Shown piece by piece: positions 12,895-27,300 of a stretch of DNA of 64,000 nucleotides. The stretch comes from Acanthaster planci (lineage: Eukaryota; Echinodermata; Asteroidea; Valvatida; Acanthasteridae). The translations under genes were made by a program, and so were the position numbers. Under the pieces are notes generated by a model. That model ran no database searches and was not told where the DNA came from. It saw only the letters and a list, made by a program, of their open reading frames with translations. The stretch covers positions 300,421-364,420 of the forward strand of contig NW_019091371.1 of NCBI RefSeq assembly GCF_001949145.1. The letters run 5' to 3'. Every line of letters starts with the position of its first letter. Within the stretch, counting starts at the first letter, position 1.

Positions 12895-15800
12895 GTATAC
12901 TTGATGACAGAGTGAGTCAAGGCAGGAGTGTCAAGCGCTGTCCAAATACAGTCATTCGATACATGACTGAATTTGTGGTACATGTAGTTATTAATTTTGC
13001 TGAATCAAAAGGAAGTTGTACAGTGACAACACAGATTTCATCATAACTAAACCGTTTACGAAAGCTGCAATTAAGTGAGACTTCCTGTAGTTTTTTTCAT
13101 TTGAATATTAAGTAGTCTTCTACCGTATTTCCCAACCCTCTGGCGCAGTCAGATTTTGAAGTTCGAAGTCTGAAAGTCTTTTTTTTTCTCCCTACGCGTA
13201 GGCTTTCTCAGTAAAATGTGGAGATCAGTTCAAGTAGTGTATTTCAGTATCATTGAGACCCGATTGGCCCCCTTTCCCTGGTCTTGTCACAGCTCTATTG
13301 CTGTTTTCATATGCTAGCTTTCCCTCCCACTGTATATGTCTTTGCCCCGCCCAACGTCATCCGCTCGTTTTTTCCTCTCTGGCTTGCTCGATACAACTTT
13401 CCGATTGGAAGGTACATGTACAGCCTTTCGCAGAAAACCAGGAAGTTTTTCTCGAATGTGCATTTAATACGAGATTTCTCGGGAACTATGTCTTGTTCAA
13501 AAGTATAATATTTCTGTTTAGTGCAGTGTTGCAGGGAGTTTTTCTCTGGAAAAGCTGAATATAATCAAGATCACTTCTTCCCGTATTGTTGAACATGGAT
13601 GGATGTTTCAAATGTATACCCACGAGACTTCGAGAATTTATGTCTTTTGCACAATCATTTCAACGCGGTTTTCTGTAGTCGACCGGATGCGTTACCAGTA
13701 CCATCGACTTTTTTTATGATTATGCTAAGGGCATCTGAATTACTGTTTAGTTTTAATGAAAATATAATGTATCATTTGTGGTCAGTGAGGCGGGTCGAGA
13801 TTAGTGAAACGTGATCTTGTTTGGCCGTGGTCATCGCCAGTTTGGGAGTCTATAAAATAGGTAATATTGCACAGCTATCCCACTGTCCATTGGGAATTGG
13901 GCCAAGCGGTATGTAAAAAATGGGAACAAGGCTGTTGTTTCCTTCATTCGGATAATGAAATGAATCGGCATTATTTGTGTTGCAGCTTTTCCATGGAAAG
14001 AATTCCAGTTAAAGAAATGCCACCAAAAATTATGAGTTGAAACTTGAACCTCCTGCTTCGGAAATATGAAATCATTTTACAGAAAGGAGAAGGGCAGTTA
14101 ACAGATACGACTGCTTAAAGCAGTCTTTTTTATCATAAAATGTTAATCCCCTGAAACTGCACGTTTCTCAACTTCAACTTAAGGTCTTAGTGACAGAATC
14201 ACTTGTTAAGAGAGAACAGAACTAGGCCACATTCCAATGAAATTATTCAATGAAAATCCAAATGAACAATTTCACTTTGAAACTTGAATTATTTTCTCAT
14301 TGTTATGGTTCAGCTACCTTGGCGCGGTTTATCACTGTTTACTGGATTCACACCAAAGAAGGAAACTATTGTGTATACACGAACCACCTGCGTCAACGGT
14401 ATCCCTCAGTGAAATGTGTCACAGGAATAGCTTACCAGAAATAAGAAGTGTGTACGAAGCTTTTCTTCTCGTTTGATAAATATTTGGTGAACAAAATTAC
14501 CATCAAAAATTGTCAAACTAACTGCGATTGAGTCACAAGAATGCACATGTTAAACCCATTGATAAGCGTTAGTCACGTTTTTCATTCCAGAGTTTAGCAT
14601 TCGACATCTTTCGAACTAATTTGACTTTTTGAAAGGGGAGGGGTTGAAGCGGCTGGGATTGTTGTCGTGTAGTTTGAATATCTTCGTGGCACATGTGTTT
14701 GGTCCTTGGGTTCAATTTGCCGATCTTTGCAACTTCTCCAAATTTAATCAACTGAGGTCGTGACTCCTACCCCGGGCATGTCTCCAGCAAGTTTACCATA
14801 GATGAAGCGGCTCTACAGAAAGGAATGCGTCAGGGGCAGTATTTGCCATGTTTTCATTTTTATTTTAGTTGCACTTCCGCGATCAAAGGCATCGTTTGCT
14901 TCAGTTTCCGCACGGATGCGGAAACGTCCTCTTCGAGACGCGACTAGTAGACGTGACGTCACGCATAAATATAAATGTCGACTTGTGTACGATAACGTGT
15001 TTCAATAACAACTCATCAAAAATAAGAAAATGCCTTTTTTTTATCCAAACAGGTATAAAACGTTCCCTCCAGAACAACCTGGATTTATTATATCATCGAG
15101 CAAAGACACACATACACAACTAAACTTAATATTGACGTTTATATTTGATCGTTAAAAAGATTTTATTTCATGGGCCTTGCAGGGGCGAACATTTTGCTTA
15201 AACATCTGCTAAACTCCAACTTCAAGTCAGTATGTGCGTGGGTCTACATGACAGCAACATGTGTTGGCAAATACATTATAACTGGAATGCGTATACAGTT
15301 TGGGTTTTCGCCGCTTTCGTACGGGAATGCACATTCTGCCTGAGAAAGAAATTTGAGTTTCCTTCCTGTCAAGGTCATCCGGTTCATGATGTTCCGAAAA
15401 AGCATGCATTTGATTGTATAATTCATGTAATTATTATGGAGACCAATTCCGGTTTACAGTCATCGGATGGCACAGGCAACGCAAGATGATTGTATGCGTT
15501 TGTCGCCTATTCCCCCAATAATAAACAAATGTCATGGTATACCCGTGGGGGAATAAACCTGTTAATTCCTCTACGGTTTACCGCTGGAAAAGCAAACTAC
15601 ACAAGATTTCATAATTAAGATCAAAGAAAGAAGGATTAGGAAACTTCCATATCGTGTTTCGTTTTCAACGCGGGACGAAGTTATTGAAGAGGATTCAATT
15701 TTTCCTTGAAGGCCTGAAAAACCTGTGTAGTTCATTAGTTCTTATATACATGTATATGAATTTTTCCCGGTGTAAAGAACGTTTACGTAACATACTCTTT

Positions 15801-16874
15801 GCAAAATAAACATCAGGTGTTTTCATAAGTTCTCGATGGACATGTTTTCCCTAAATGACCTCCACAACAGTGACCATTGAGACGGGTTATTGCGGTTAAG
15901 TGTTCTTGGCTCAAGCTCTTTTGTGGTCAGGGAAATCCAGACAACAAAGGCACTCTTCAAGTTAGAAATGAATCTACATTCATTTTCAAGTTTTGGTGCA
16001 GGGCTTTACAGGAATTTAAAGTCTTTACAAAGCACAACAGGTGGTATACGCTTGTAGTTCCTTTAAGAACCCTCCAAAATTTCAATTTTTTTCATCCCAT
16101 GAACAAAATTTTCACTGTCCTTGTAGTATATGCTCCTTCAGAAAAGGTTTAAGTCTTTGTGGGGTTCACCAAAGAGGTCCAAGTTTACCTTGCGAAGTTG
16201 TCAGAAACAGCGCACTGCTTGAAATTTCATCAAGTGGCGCAGGATCTGTCTGAGCCCAACAGTTGAACATGCAGCGTGACAACCTTTCTGAAGTTTTCCC
16301 TACAGACGGTAGTCGACAATAATTACTAGCTAACCCGCAAAGGATTTCTTTATGGTCATGTCAAACGCACACACTCTTTTTCGCAAAAAATCTTTCCAGC
16401 CCATCTATTGGTCAAGCTTTGAAAGCCCAATCCCTCACTCTGACCTTACATAACCTTGGACCCGCTATAACAATCAAGCTGTTTGCCAGGAAGCTTGTTT
16501 GTGGTACAGCCTTGCACGAATAGTTCAACAATCTGAGGTGAAGTTACTTTTTTCAAGTAAGAAGTTCACAAGATCTCATCCCACTTGCACACTAATCCAC
16601 TCTTATGACAATTCAATTAATTCAAACCATGCTATAGGCCTACAGGCTCAGAACGAAAGCATCAGCAACGAACCAAGGTGAAGGCTGGGTCGGTCTCCAT
16701 GCCACGGGACCTTTCGTTTTCTGGGAATACGTCCAAACAAAATCCCAGACAAGAGACATGAAAATCTGGAAGTGAAGATTAGTAGGACTTGTTTGTGCAA
16801 AGGGGAACCACAGAGCTCCCAGGTGCCATCAAAGTCGCTGTTGATAACCTTTCATTTAACATTATTGCTTGCAG
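12895..16874. other. Non-coding stretch
   Basis: No recognised gene, RNA or named repeat. It holds a possible 12-codon terminal exon at 13202-13237 (plus) and several open frames of 60-100 codons that match nothing I know. One, at 13253-13558 plus, has a short Ig-like run and is discussed among the rejected items. Confidence 0.5.
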
Positions 16875-16999
16875 TTGTCATGCAGGAGACCCTCATGTTC
16901 ACTGTTTTCTCATTTTCTAACGGCGACTTTGCGACCAACAATGAGAAGTCAACCTTGGATGGCATTTACCGAAGGATACAAAGGTTTTTAGATAAATAA
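16875..16999 (+). CDS. Candidate exon, unassigned; terminal or spliced onward
   Basis: The acceptor ends TTGCTTGCAG at 16874. The exon then reads, after two carried bases, VMQETLMFTVFSFSNGDF and ATNNEKSTLDGIYRRIQR, and stops at TAA 16997-16999. A weak donor AAAG|GTTTTT at 16983/16984 would instead end the exon in phase 2. That fits the candidate exon beginning at 17127, which takes up one base. The composition is protein-like, but I recognise no domain. Random open frames of this size are common, so the call is tentative. Confidence 0.22.
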
Positions 17000-17126
17000 T
17001 TATTATTTAACATTTAAGAAGAAAGAGTCCACACACCTGATGCACAAACCCTATGAGACTTTGAAAACTGTCTTCCTACTTTAATTTACCTTTTCATGAA
17101 ATCAATTTCTGATGGCTTCATTGCAG

Positions 17127-17240
17127 GGAAATACGAGTGATATCATTGAGGAATTCTTCCACAGACTCCTATAGGATTCAGTTTGCAAAATCAAACATCA
17201 TTTCTGATACAGAAACATCGGCGGACACTGGGTTCGGGAG
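17127..17240 (+). CDS. Candidate exon following 16875-16983, unassigned
   Basis: The acceptor CTTCATTGCAG lies at 17116-17126. The 114-base segment has an open frame after one carried base (EIRVISLRNSSTDSY, then RIQFAKSNIISDTE) and ends at GGGAG|GTACTA, a weak donor. Phase (2 in, 2 out) matches the alternative end of the candidate at 16875-16983. A competing frame from the same acceptor gives GNTSDIIEEFFHRLL and a stop. Neither resembles a known family. Confidence 0.2.
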
Positions 17241-20200
17241 GTACTAAATTCATAGTACATGCACACGTATCGCTCCACTTGGTGTCTTACCCATGCATGC
17301 GTGACCATTTCGCGTAGGTACGCGCCCATGCGTCTTAAATTCATCGTCACTTAACTTGTAGTTGATTCACCCCGTTGCACAGATAATGAAATAATGTCTA
17401 ATTACACCAGTGACAACCCGAAGCGTCAATTAAAAATGCTGCGCTTAATTTAACATGACTTGTACCGCAGTCACCGCACAGACAGGACATATCCGGATAC
17501 GTGGTCCCAAGCTTGGAGGACGCACCACAAACTATTGGTGTTGGCTGTCCGTCCATTTACCATGTGGCACTCTTCAAGCCTGCATAACTGACCCAATTTC
17601 TTCCTAACCCCTTCCCGTCCTTCGCTGCCTCGGTGACGATGCATTGATGCCAACTTTCTATTTTGAGCAAAGAATTGCAAGTCGTCGTCAAACATTAACT
17701 GGACATTTGTCGGGGTTCCGCAGTCCCCATGTTTCGTTTCCCGCTTCAGTCAATAATAATAATAACAGAGGACGATCTTGTTAAGAAGCACAACAGAAAA
17801 GCAAGCACGCTCTTTTCTTTGTTGCGCACCTTTGTTGGGCATCCAGCTTCCTAAAAAAGGAAGTGACTTGAAGATTGCATAGACTTTCAAATTGCTACAA
17901 TACGATTGCGTTCCATTTACAGCTTGAAAAACACTCGAATGTGTGGTGTTTTCGTCACTCATTGCATGAATACTCTAAAAAGAAACCAAGCAAACAAACA
18001 TTTGTGTGGTCATAGACCGCAGTCAGGACTATGTTTGACCAGTGTGATCACAACTTATTGGTTTAAATTAAAAGCTATGTTGTTCTTTGCTCCTTGGTGA
18101 ATACAAATGGTTACAGACTATAAGGTGAGTGCGATTCAAACTTATGGCTGCACCGTTGAGCTATTTCTGTGACGTAACATGGCTAAAAACGACACTGAAT
18201 ATTAGAGTAAGCTACAAATAAAAATGGAATTAAATTGCCTGATTTTCAAGGTTGAAGATGTTTGCAGAAACGTTTAGCAAACACTTTGTCTGAGACCAGG
18301 AGCCTAGTGCATGGGGGCAGCTTAGCAGAGAAAAGTTCTCTCCAAAACAGGTTGCTAAACAAAAGACGTGTAAACAAGTTCACTGATGAGTTTTTCTCCG
18401 TTAATCTTTGCTTACATCATAAATGTTTCTGTGAAGCAAGTTTATGAAACGTAATTCACAAGCCCGAGCACGACGTCTTGGATGCTGAACTAGCTACACA
18501 GGAGGCCCTAGCTGGGGCAGGAAGGGAGCAGGTGGTAGCATCACGTGACATCTGGTGGCGCTGTTCATCTACATGATGCGCGCTAAACAATGTATAATAT
18601 CCCTGTTGAGCTCAGTTACAAATCTTCCTGTTTTGTCCTTGGTCCTTGCAAGATCTACAAAATTTTGGGAAATGCTAAGTAAACTACCTGTAAGTGTAAT
18701 TTCCTTGAAGATACGCAGTGTACAGGTACTTCCCGCCCTGTTTGGGGGCATTCCCGGCCATGGGGGGGGCAGGGGGCAACTTGCCTCCTGACGAATTTCT
18801 TTTCACTTTCATTTTAATATTTATTTATTAATTTTAGCACCAAAACCACAAGAAAACACCATCATGAAATCAAACCTAGAATTTTGAGACCCTAAGTAAG
18901 GCTTTTGATACTTTCTCTGCCCCAACATCATGTCAAAAAACCAGAAGCCGCATTTGCGTTTGAATTTACCCCCCCCCCCCACCCACACACACACACCAAA
19001 AGCTGGATACGTCACTGTTGCTGGCTCTCCTGGTTTAACCACGTTCTTAATCCCAAGGGTCGTTGTCACTACACAGCTTGGAGGAAACGATATATTTAAA
19101 AGCAAAATACTGCAAACACCATGTACGGAGATAAAGTTTTGTGAGAAGAAAGTTATGAGTTTATCTTTTGATTAGTTATAGATTCTAACGAGATTGTCTT
19201 TTTTCAGTCATTACTGGACTTAATTTGAGCCCAAAGCAAGGTTGCCTAGATGTCCTCGCTATTGCTGTGACTCCACGGTACCCTAACAACCTACACTACG
19301 ACAATTAAGTCATCTTCAAGGACTGCTATACTGGCTCTGCGATACGAGCAATTATCGGCTTAAATATGAAGGTGATGGTGAAAGCGCCAGAATGTAATCG
19401 CCGTTAGGCCTATTGCTGTTGAGGATGGTTAACCGATTGTAATTTTGAAGGTTAATTTAAAGCTAATTTGACAACGCGGTGTCGACTTCATGAATAGAGT
19501 AGAGTTCACTACAGGTGAGGTACTCTTTGCGAAAATGGATAATTATTTTATTGCCAGGAGTAACGCGTTAGAACATGCCAGTGCTAAAATAACATCCCGT
19601 CCTTCCACGTGGAAATCTACTTGCATTAAGTTTATTTGAAACCGCAGATGGCGTTTTGCAGACGTTAATGACAGTGTCTCTACAAATGTCCTCTTTGTAG
19701 CATTTCCTTCAAAGTTCAATGGGGATAGTGAGGTCAGGGATGGAGCTACAGGTGCCACGGGCATCGCTAGGAATTTTTTTTCGGGGAGGAGGCAAGCCGC
19801 TTTCAAAATCTTAACTTAAACTGTTACTGCTTGGCCTGTGGGGACTAAATTCTACACCGTACTTTCACAGTCTTTCTTTTTTCTTTTTTTTTGGGCCAAC
19901 GCTTCATTTGCACCACCTTATTCCAGATGGAAAACTTTGCTTCACACAAGCATCAAATCTAAATTTACACCGAGAGAGACAACACAGGCCGTGATAGCAC
20001 ACTCTCGACAGACTGGCCGTGATAGCACACTCTCCACAAGCGAGGAAAGCATCTGTGCATTTTAATTTTCTTTTCATTACCTAACGAACTAAACACAACA
20101 GCATCGCAATCAATCAACATGGGTGTACGAAAACAAATGGTGTAGCGACAAGATGGGGTGAATTGAGTGTGTGTGTGTTTGAGGGCTCAAGATGACACCA

Positions 20201-23200
20201 AATCAAACATAAGAAAATTAATTAAAAAGACTTCAGTGAATTTTGGAGTTCATTGTTTTTTTATTTAAACCTACATGGCAACATACGTTTACATACGTGT
20301 GAAAGGTAGGCACAAAGTCATCGCTGTAAAATGTTTAAACAGTGGAAAGGATTTTAAAAAGGGTGATATCGAGTAACAAGTCCCAAGAAGAAAAAGCCAG
20401 AAAACATTCTGACTACTTTCAGGGCGAAGTGAGAATTTTGTTGGTATGTCTTTTGTGTTTACCTATTCTTCCTTTCACACTAAACTGCCAGTGAACTTGA
20501 ATTGGGACACGAAACGAAATCTGTATAAACCTGAGGGGGTATTCATTTTGGCTATCCAGCGATGGACAAATCTCACGCCATCTGGCCTCTGCTCTACGAT
20601 CGGGCTGATATTGTGAAATCTTAGGAGCGTGTCCTCTGCATAAAGCACCACCGAATGACCAGAAACAGGTGTGGATAAACTCATTAGTAATTCCTCGTGA
20701 TATTACTCTCCGGGCGCCGTCTGGATGTGTTATAAATATCCCTTCTTAGTTACAGGAAGCATATTTTTTCCATGATGTAACCATTTGAATCTATGAATGA
20801 TCCTCGCGCGGCATCGGCCGCCTTTACAAATTGAGCGAATAGTGATGAATTAACATGATAATCATTTGCAATTTGTCCCGTGTCATCGACGGACCGTCGT
20901 GGTTTTATATACTTTGCAGTAAACATTTATGGAATATTATCAGAACTGGAAAAGATGGGTTGGAAATGATTGGCCAAAGTAAACAGGGTATATTAATACC
21001 GGACTATTTGTATTTGATGTCAAATCGCTGCCTTGATATTTATGTTCAATTTAACACTAATTCCCACATAAAGATTTACCACTGATAACTGAGTAGTCCA
21101 CTTTTCCCGAAAACATATTAAACAGTTGTTGACGACAGTGTTATTGTCACATGACACCGACCGTTCGTGAAAAACGCTGGTTCACTCTTTCCTGCACTTT
21201 GCACGTGCATGAGTTGGTTGGCATTATGCTGTGTAACGTTTGGCTGTCTTTCCTCTTGGCAATCACTAGATGTGGTCTAAACTGGATCAAGTCTGGAAAT
21301 TTGTGAATTCCACCTAACCTGCACTTTGTCCAAGTTGAGTCCTACACATGGTCAGGGTAAATTCTGAAAAAAAAAATACATGAAATCTATGACGTGGCAC
21401 CTTCAACAAAAGTCAACTGCATTGCCGTAAATACCACTAAATTTTCCTGGTGAAGCATCTGGTCTCTATACTGTCCGTAGTTTTACTAGTGCTTTGAAAG
21501 CAAATACAAAGTCTTCGAACTTGACCTGTCGCTTATGGAATTCTTTCTACAACCCAGCTTACTAGAGTTCTGACTTCATGTGAAACAGAGCAAATCAAAT
21601 TTTACATTGCTCTGCCGTTTTTTACTTCGCTTGCAATCATTCAAACTCTTTAACTTTGAATTCTTGTTTCGGCCAATATTCCGCTTGCTTCAAAAGCTGA
21701 ATAGGCTACTTGTTAGAAAAGTGGCGGGACCCATCCTTCAGAAGCACCCACGCACATTTTGAACAATGAACGATACTGTTGCATGACAAAAGCCAACGAT
21801 TGCTACACTGAGATCCATTCTGAATGACAGGAGAGACGTGCATGTTTCTTCACGTGTGTGCAAGAAAAATTTATAAAGACATAATAAATTAGGATTCCAT
21901 TCCAAACAGTTTACTGTGAGAAAAATCAGCGTTCTGTTTAAACAATTTTTCAGTGTTCTCTGTGAAATAAGGGATCTTCCACTGCCAACCAAAGATGGAT
22001 ATAGCCAGACGTCTGTTTCCCACATGCACCCTTATGCCACGAGTTTTAAGGGAAACGGAAAAAGTTGTTTAGACTTCTCCCCACCATGCACTGGGTGTCA
22101 CGGATGCCTGCGATTCACGATAAACATACTGTAAACCTCTAAGATTATTTGGTTCTTCCAATTTAATGCAGAAAATAAATCAGATTTCGAGATCTGCGTC
22201 ACAAAAGCATCCAAGCATATAGGCCTAAAGACCTGTATATCTTTGTCTTCAATTGGTTTAAGACCCAAATGTGCCCCCTTTGCAAACACATTTAAAACTT
22301 TATTTGATCAAACCGAATACATTGTCCTTAATATGCCTTCATATGATAGGTGGGTTGTTGATCACCTGATATTCAATTATCCTTTCCAATGAACATAACA
22401 GTTACCAAACTGCGAAAATGATGTTCCACTGAATCCATTCCACTGTAAACAGAATGATTTCATTCAGGGAATGCAGGGATTTTCTGCAAGATTCCATTTA
22501 ATGTTTCATATTCGTGGTATGGAAAGAAAAAAGGTTGTTCATTATACGCCTCATGGAATGGAGTATCCCATCTTACCACCACATCATTGAACATTCACTG
22601 TTGTTTTGTTAACGAAAATTTACCAAAAATTAGTCGAAGCGGTCAGCACAAAGAATCAGCGTAAGCTATCTGAAATAACACCGGTATTCAACAGTCTAGG
22701 AACTTTGATCTCAAGATGAACTTAATCCACTCTTTTCCATGCTCTTCAGTGTACGAAGGATACATCAACAGGGTAAAAGGAAGCCACTTTGTATGAATCC
22801 AAATTTCATACTGCATCGTCTCACCGATTCAGTTGTCATAAAACCATTTGAAACAGAAGCAAGTGTGCTCCCTTTCCGCTGCTCAGGTTTTTGCACGCCC
22901 CCCCCCCACTAGGCTCCAGTCCCGCCCTTCATCAAGCAGCTGCAACTGGCCTGTTAAAAACTATGCGGTGATGTATTAATCACCTAAAAACAAAGTGGGT
23001 GAGTTGACGATCATTTAAAGATTGAAACAAACCCAGAGGCATGACGTCATCGCTCCATTCATTGCACCCAGTCCAAACTTAACACCATATTAGGCAATTT
23101 CTTATCGTCCATACTCGTGGGTCAAGCCGTTATGGGGCCGAGAAAATCAAACAAAACGCAGATAAGTGAAGATATCACAATGGAACAATCGATCAGCCTT

Positions 23201-24429
23201 GTCCAGAATGCGAAAGGAGTGTGAATCCGGTGGAGGGAAGTTTGCCAAAAGAGATAGCATCGGTAGGCCTACACATCCGAAATAAAGATCTAACAATAGC
23301 GTCAAATATCGCGGGGGAAGCCCCAATGAAATGAGTCACCTGGCCAGAAACGAAAACACTTTACTGTACTTTTGTACATTGAAGGGTTTGGCAATGTATA
23401 TAGGAATAGCTACCCTGTCATAGTCTCGTGCGTATTGGCACTGACCCAACACTTTGAATTTATTACATGTATATACTTGGTCAAAGGGTGGGAATTCCCG
23501 AACATTTCCAGAATGCAAATGTGCTGCTTTCACAGAGGGTTGAGGAAAGACAATGCCGAAGCAGTGCATTAAAGTGATAGATAACTGATAAGAAGCCGGG
23601 AGATTCCCAGGTATCATGGGGGGTTTCCCGAATGACTTGGTAGAGGAAAACCTGGGTGTGCTCGCGACTTGCAAGGACTCGGAAATGACTGCCGCTACAT
23701 ATTATGTGTGAAAGTGGGATACCTATGTAAAAGGTCGTCTAGTTCCTTAATTTCATATTCTCTTATCTTATTTCAGGTTCGATATCAGTTATTTGTGTTT
23801 TCAGTGTTTTAGGGATTCACAGTGCACTTAAAAACATACTGCATCATAAAACTCAACCCCCGGGGAATGGTTTCTCTCTTATCGATTAATAGACCGCAGT
23901 CAAATTGTTTGTGGACGGCTGATAGGAGGTAAACAGAACTACGGACAAACATTTAACACCAACCACTGAACAAAGTGACAGCATTCTTGCCGCGTGACTC
24001 TTCATTCATCTGTTGACGAGCTAAAGGTTAATAGACGCTGTCTGATACAGAGCATGCGTTTTATTCATCGATGTTGTCGAAAAAGTGTATTTTTACCCAT
24101 GGAGTTATATCTATGATTTTTACACAGCCCCGGCGTGTCAGTGCCCATTGATTTGATTGTCATGTGCTAATGCATACTATGTTCCAGTTCTTCGCCGTCA
24201 TAAAATGTCGGTTGCAGGAATCGTTGAAGCTGAAAGAACAAAATTGATGAGATGGGCCTCGAAGAAATCTTCACGGCATGGAACATAGCAAGCCTCACTT
24301 AGGCCCACTTTTTTTAAAAGGGTATGTTTCAATGACTGCAGGGATCTGAATGTTTATTTTGCTGAACCTAGAGCTGCTGTTAACGAGGTTAACCTCACAT
24401 TTAGGAGTTAAAATCCTTTATATTGAAAC
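17241..24429. other. Non-coding stretch
   Basis: No recognisable gene. A G-rich block (18762-18780) and a C-run followed by CA repeats (18969-18996) lie near a short sequence at 19001-19017 that recurs at 63699-63715. A perfect 20-bp word is tandemly duplicated with a 28-bp period at 19987-20006 and 20015-20034. A possible terminal exon of 32 codons follows an acceptor at 19207 (plus), but such a length is expected often by chance. A 112-codon open frame on the minus strand (23336-23674) ends at a possible CCAG|GTGACT donor and matches nothing known to me. Confidence 0.5.
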
Positions 24430-24960
24430 TTTTAATTCAATTCAATTATATTACATTGATCTCCGCATGGCAAAATACAGGTACTAACAATGTATGAGAT
24501 AAAGAGGCCACTAGAAGTGGCAAAACCTTAAAAGCAAAAAAATGTATATATACAAAATGACCATGAAATAAAAGTAATGATGAACGAGAGGGTTACGGAA
24601 GGAGGTTACGTTATACTTGATCACACATCAAACTAGGACCCTGTAAGACTAGGACGCATGAAATCTATCGCATAAGGTAAAATTTAAGTTTCTGCTTGAA
24701 AGCGTTATAATACCTTAAACATCCGAGAGAAATCGGCAAGGTATAGTTTAGGTCCGGAATATTTGATATTGTATTGGTAAGTAAATGTTCTATGTTGAGG
24801 TATGTGGAAATGTAGGTCAGCAGACGCGTGAGTATTAAAGCTATGTAGCCTAAGTTACTGTTTAGCGTAAACATATCTGAGTTGGTACTACAGAATAAAA
24901 TGATGGAGGCGCTCTATTGTGAATCGCCCGTGTTGTCTGGTCCTTAACATCAAATAGGCG
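24430..24960 (-). mobile_element. Degenerate 3' end of a LINE retrotransposon (C-terminus of reverse transcriptase ORF plus 3' UTR)
   Basis: On the minus strand, two frames together carry the typical ending of a CR1/jockey-like reverse transcriptase ORF. One frame contains IKYSGPKLY, matching the family motif 'Y.G.K.WN.LP'. The neighbouring frame continues with LPIS and ends FKQKLKFYLMR before a stop at 24666-24664, matching the usual C-terminal 'FK..LK.YL'. The motif is split by frame changes, and an in-frame stop lies upstream near 24916, so it is an inactive remnant. The 3' UTR runs left to about 24430 and ends in an AATTG-like repeat, as LINE tails often do. Family membership is inferred from the motif alone. 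Confidence 0.55.
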
Positions 24961-27300
24961 TCAGGTTCACCTTTGATTAGTTTGGATTACGATATGTTAT
25001 ATAACGCGCAGACGGATCGCTTCTAGAGCAAAGAAATGTAATATAGAGCTGTTATAGCAAAGAAATAAATCGGGCGTTTAATCGTGGCTAAAGATTAACA
25101 CTTTCTTGGGCCTACATAAACCAACTGAAATTTTACTCCTGTCAAGGAATTTTGTACAGGTTGCCAATTGCCATAGGTTTATTCCATGATGTAAGGCCTA
25201 TTCCAAAGAACATCTGAAATTGTGATGCAATAAACGTTCACAGAAGGAACCTGGTTGACAGCAAAACACCATGCGTTTAGCTCGCAAAAACAAGTCCTGC
25301 GTGACTGTTTTTCTGATGGAAACCGGAACTAAGGATTGCAACACTGCTGCGATGAAATACAGAATGAGAATATATAACTATGGTGAAATTTCAGAGCAAA
25401 ACAACAACTTAACAGGTTTGCTGGAATGTGTCCATTTCAAGAATCTGGAACTTACCTGCCGCAAATTCATTAGCAAATCACGAAGTGTTCCGTACCCACA
25501 GAGTTATGAAAGGACAAACGGAAGATACCTAGACCTAGCTACCTAGACCTAGCTCTATAGGAAGTATCCCTTTGGCATATTGTCAAAAGAACCAAATGAT
25601 GATTGGTATAGTACACGATATTTATGTCGACACATGAAAACAAGAGGCTTAAAATTTGAATCAGAAGAGCAAACACTCAAACTCAAACGGAGGTGTAATT
25701 GCAAATTCAGTCTCAGGTAACGTACTTCTCAACAGCCGAGAATTCCTTGAGTGTGGTGCGACAACCGATGTTTGAAATTGGGGGGGGGGAGTGTTAGATC
25801 CAACGCTGAGCCGAACTAGCCGTCGGCTAAATCGGTTAGGATTTCTTAGGAAATGTTGGGCCTAACCAACACATTCCCTTTACCCAGAAAGCATAATGGT
25901 GACATGTTTTAGAAAAAGGCATTTTTGCATATTGATGTTTAAGGTTTAAAACAGGTTACCGTTGAGTACAAACACCCTGAAGGTGACCTGATTTTACAGT
26001 CATACGTACAACCCTGAGAAGTAGTCAGTTTAATTTGTTGACAAGTTTCTAGTGTATGGCCCTGCTTACTGTCACGAGGACGAGGCGATGCTATGCGCAG
26101 CGACAATGAGGGCGCACTGTAACCAGTCAAAGCCACAGACACATTTCTGTGGTCAACAGACATGCAAATGCATAGACTACCACCAGATCGTATTCAGAAC
26201 TAAATGTACAGGAACATTTCGCGATTAGTGCGGTGCCCGACTAAAACCAAACTATAATTCAACTTATGCATAGTTGAAGAATTCCAGCCAAAAATTCCAC
26301 GAAGCTTTATTCGGTTGTGAAAAAAAATCCTTTTAGTATTTATTTGATCTGCCTACATTCAAAACGATGCGGTCACAACATTCGAAAAGAAGTCTGAAGA
26401 GCAAAAATGTGAACGTATATTGAGAGCGCTTGTTCACAAGATTACGTAAGTAAGTGCGTTGCATGAAATGTGCACCGAACTCGCTGCCATCTATTTTTTT
26501 TTTTTAGCTCATTGTACTTTTCAAAATCACGGTATTAACTATTATGCGTACAAAACTAGTGGTCTTTTCGTTTATGCGTCTGCGGGTCAAAGCCTTCGCT
26601 CGTCGCACAATGCCCACATGCCTTGGCTATAACCGTGACTTTTAGCAAGTGTGGGAAAAACGATGGATGGCAGCGCGTTCAGTACACATTGTGCGTAACG
26701 CACTGGCGTTGCCTATTTTGTTTACATCACGCTCTCGAAATTTCGTCACTTTTGCCCCTTGGAACTGCCTCCTCTTCGTTTAGAATGTTGCAACCACATT
26801 GTTTTGATTTTACAGGGGCAAAATTAAATACACAGAGGATTTTTTTTTCACAATCGAAAAATAGCTTCACAATCTTCTGATCAGAATTCTTCAACTATGC
26901 GTAGATTCCCTATACCGAGTTTTGCCCGTGTATTTTGATTTTAGCCGTTGGCTGCGCAGATCACAAATTGTTCATGCAGTTTTGAATGCGGACTGACGGT
27001 CTGTGCGTTTATAAAGTTTATATCTCTTGTCAATACAGAGCCGCATATAGTTACGTGCCACCATGCATTGTTGAAAACAAACTGGCAGGGATATGTGCTA
27101 GATGGAAAACTGGTATAGACTAATAACCCACTACTGTGGAGCCATCCTGTGGGCACACAGGTGGTACGCACCCGTTACATTTCTCTCGGGCCAATCCAAT
27201 TCGTAAGTGTGACATTACTTCAGTTTAAACCGCGCCCACCGTACAACCACGGAACCGGAGGATAACTTGAGTGTTTGTCCAATGGGAGCCTGCAATCCGT
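24961..27300. other. Non-coding stretch
   Basis: No recognised gene. A perfect 14-bp tandem duplication lies at 25527-25554. A 91-codon open frame with a good ATG (25271-25546, plus) matches no family. A CGGCAG|GTAAGT donor-like site reads on the minus strand near 25457, but its upstream frame is short. Confidence 0.5.

Noticed and set aside
13253-13558. 101-codon frame with an Ig-like 'ENQEVFLECAF' run
   Set aside because: No ATG, no second Ig cysteine or tryptophan in place, and no matching splice sites.
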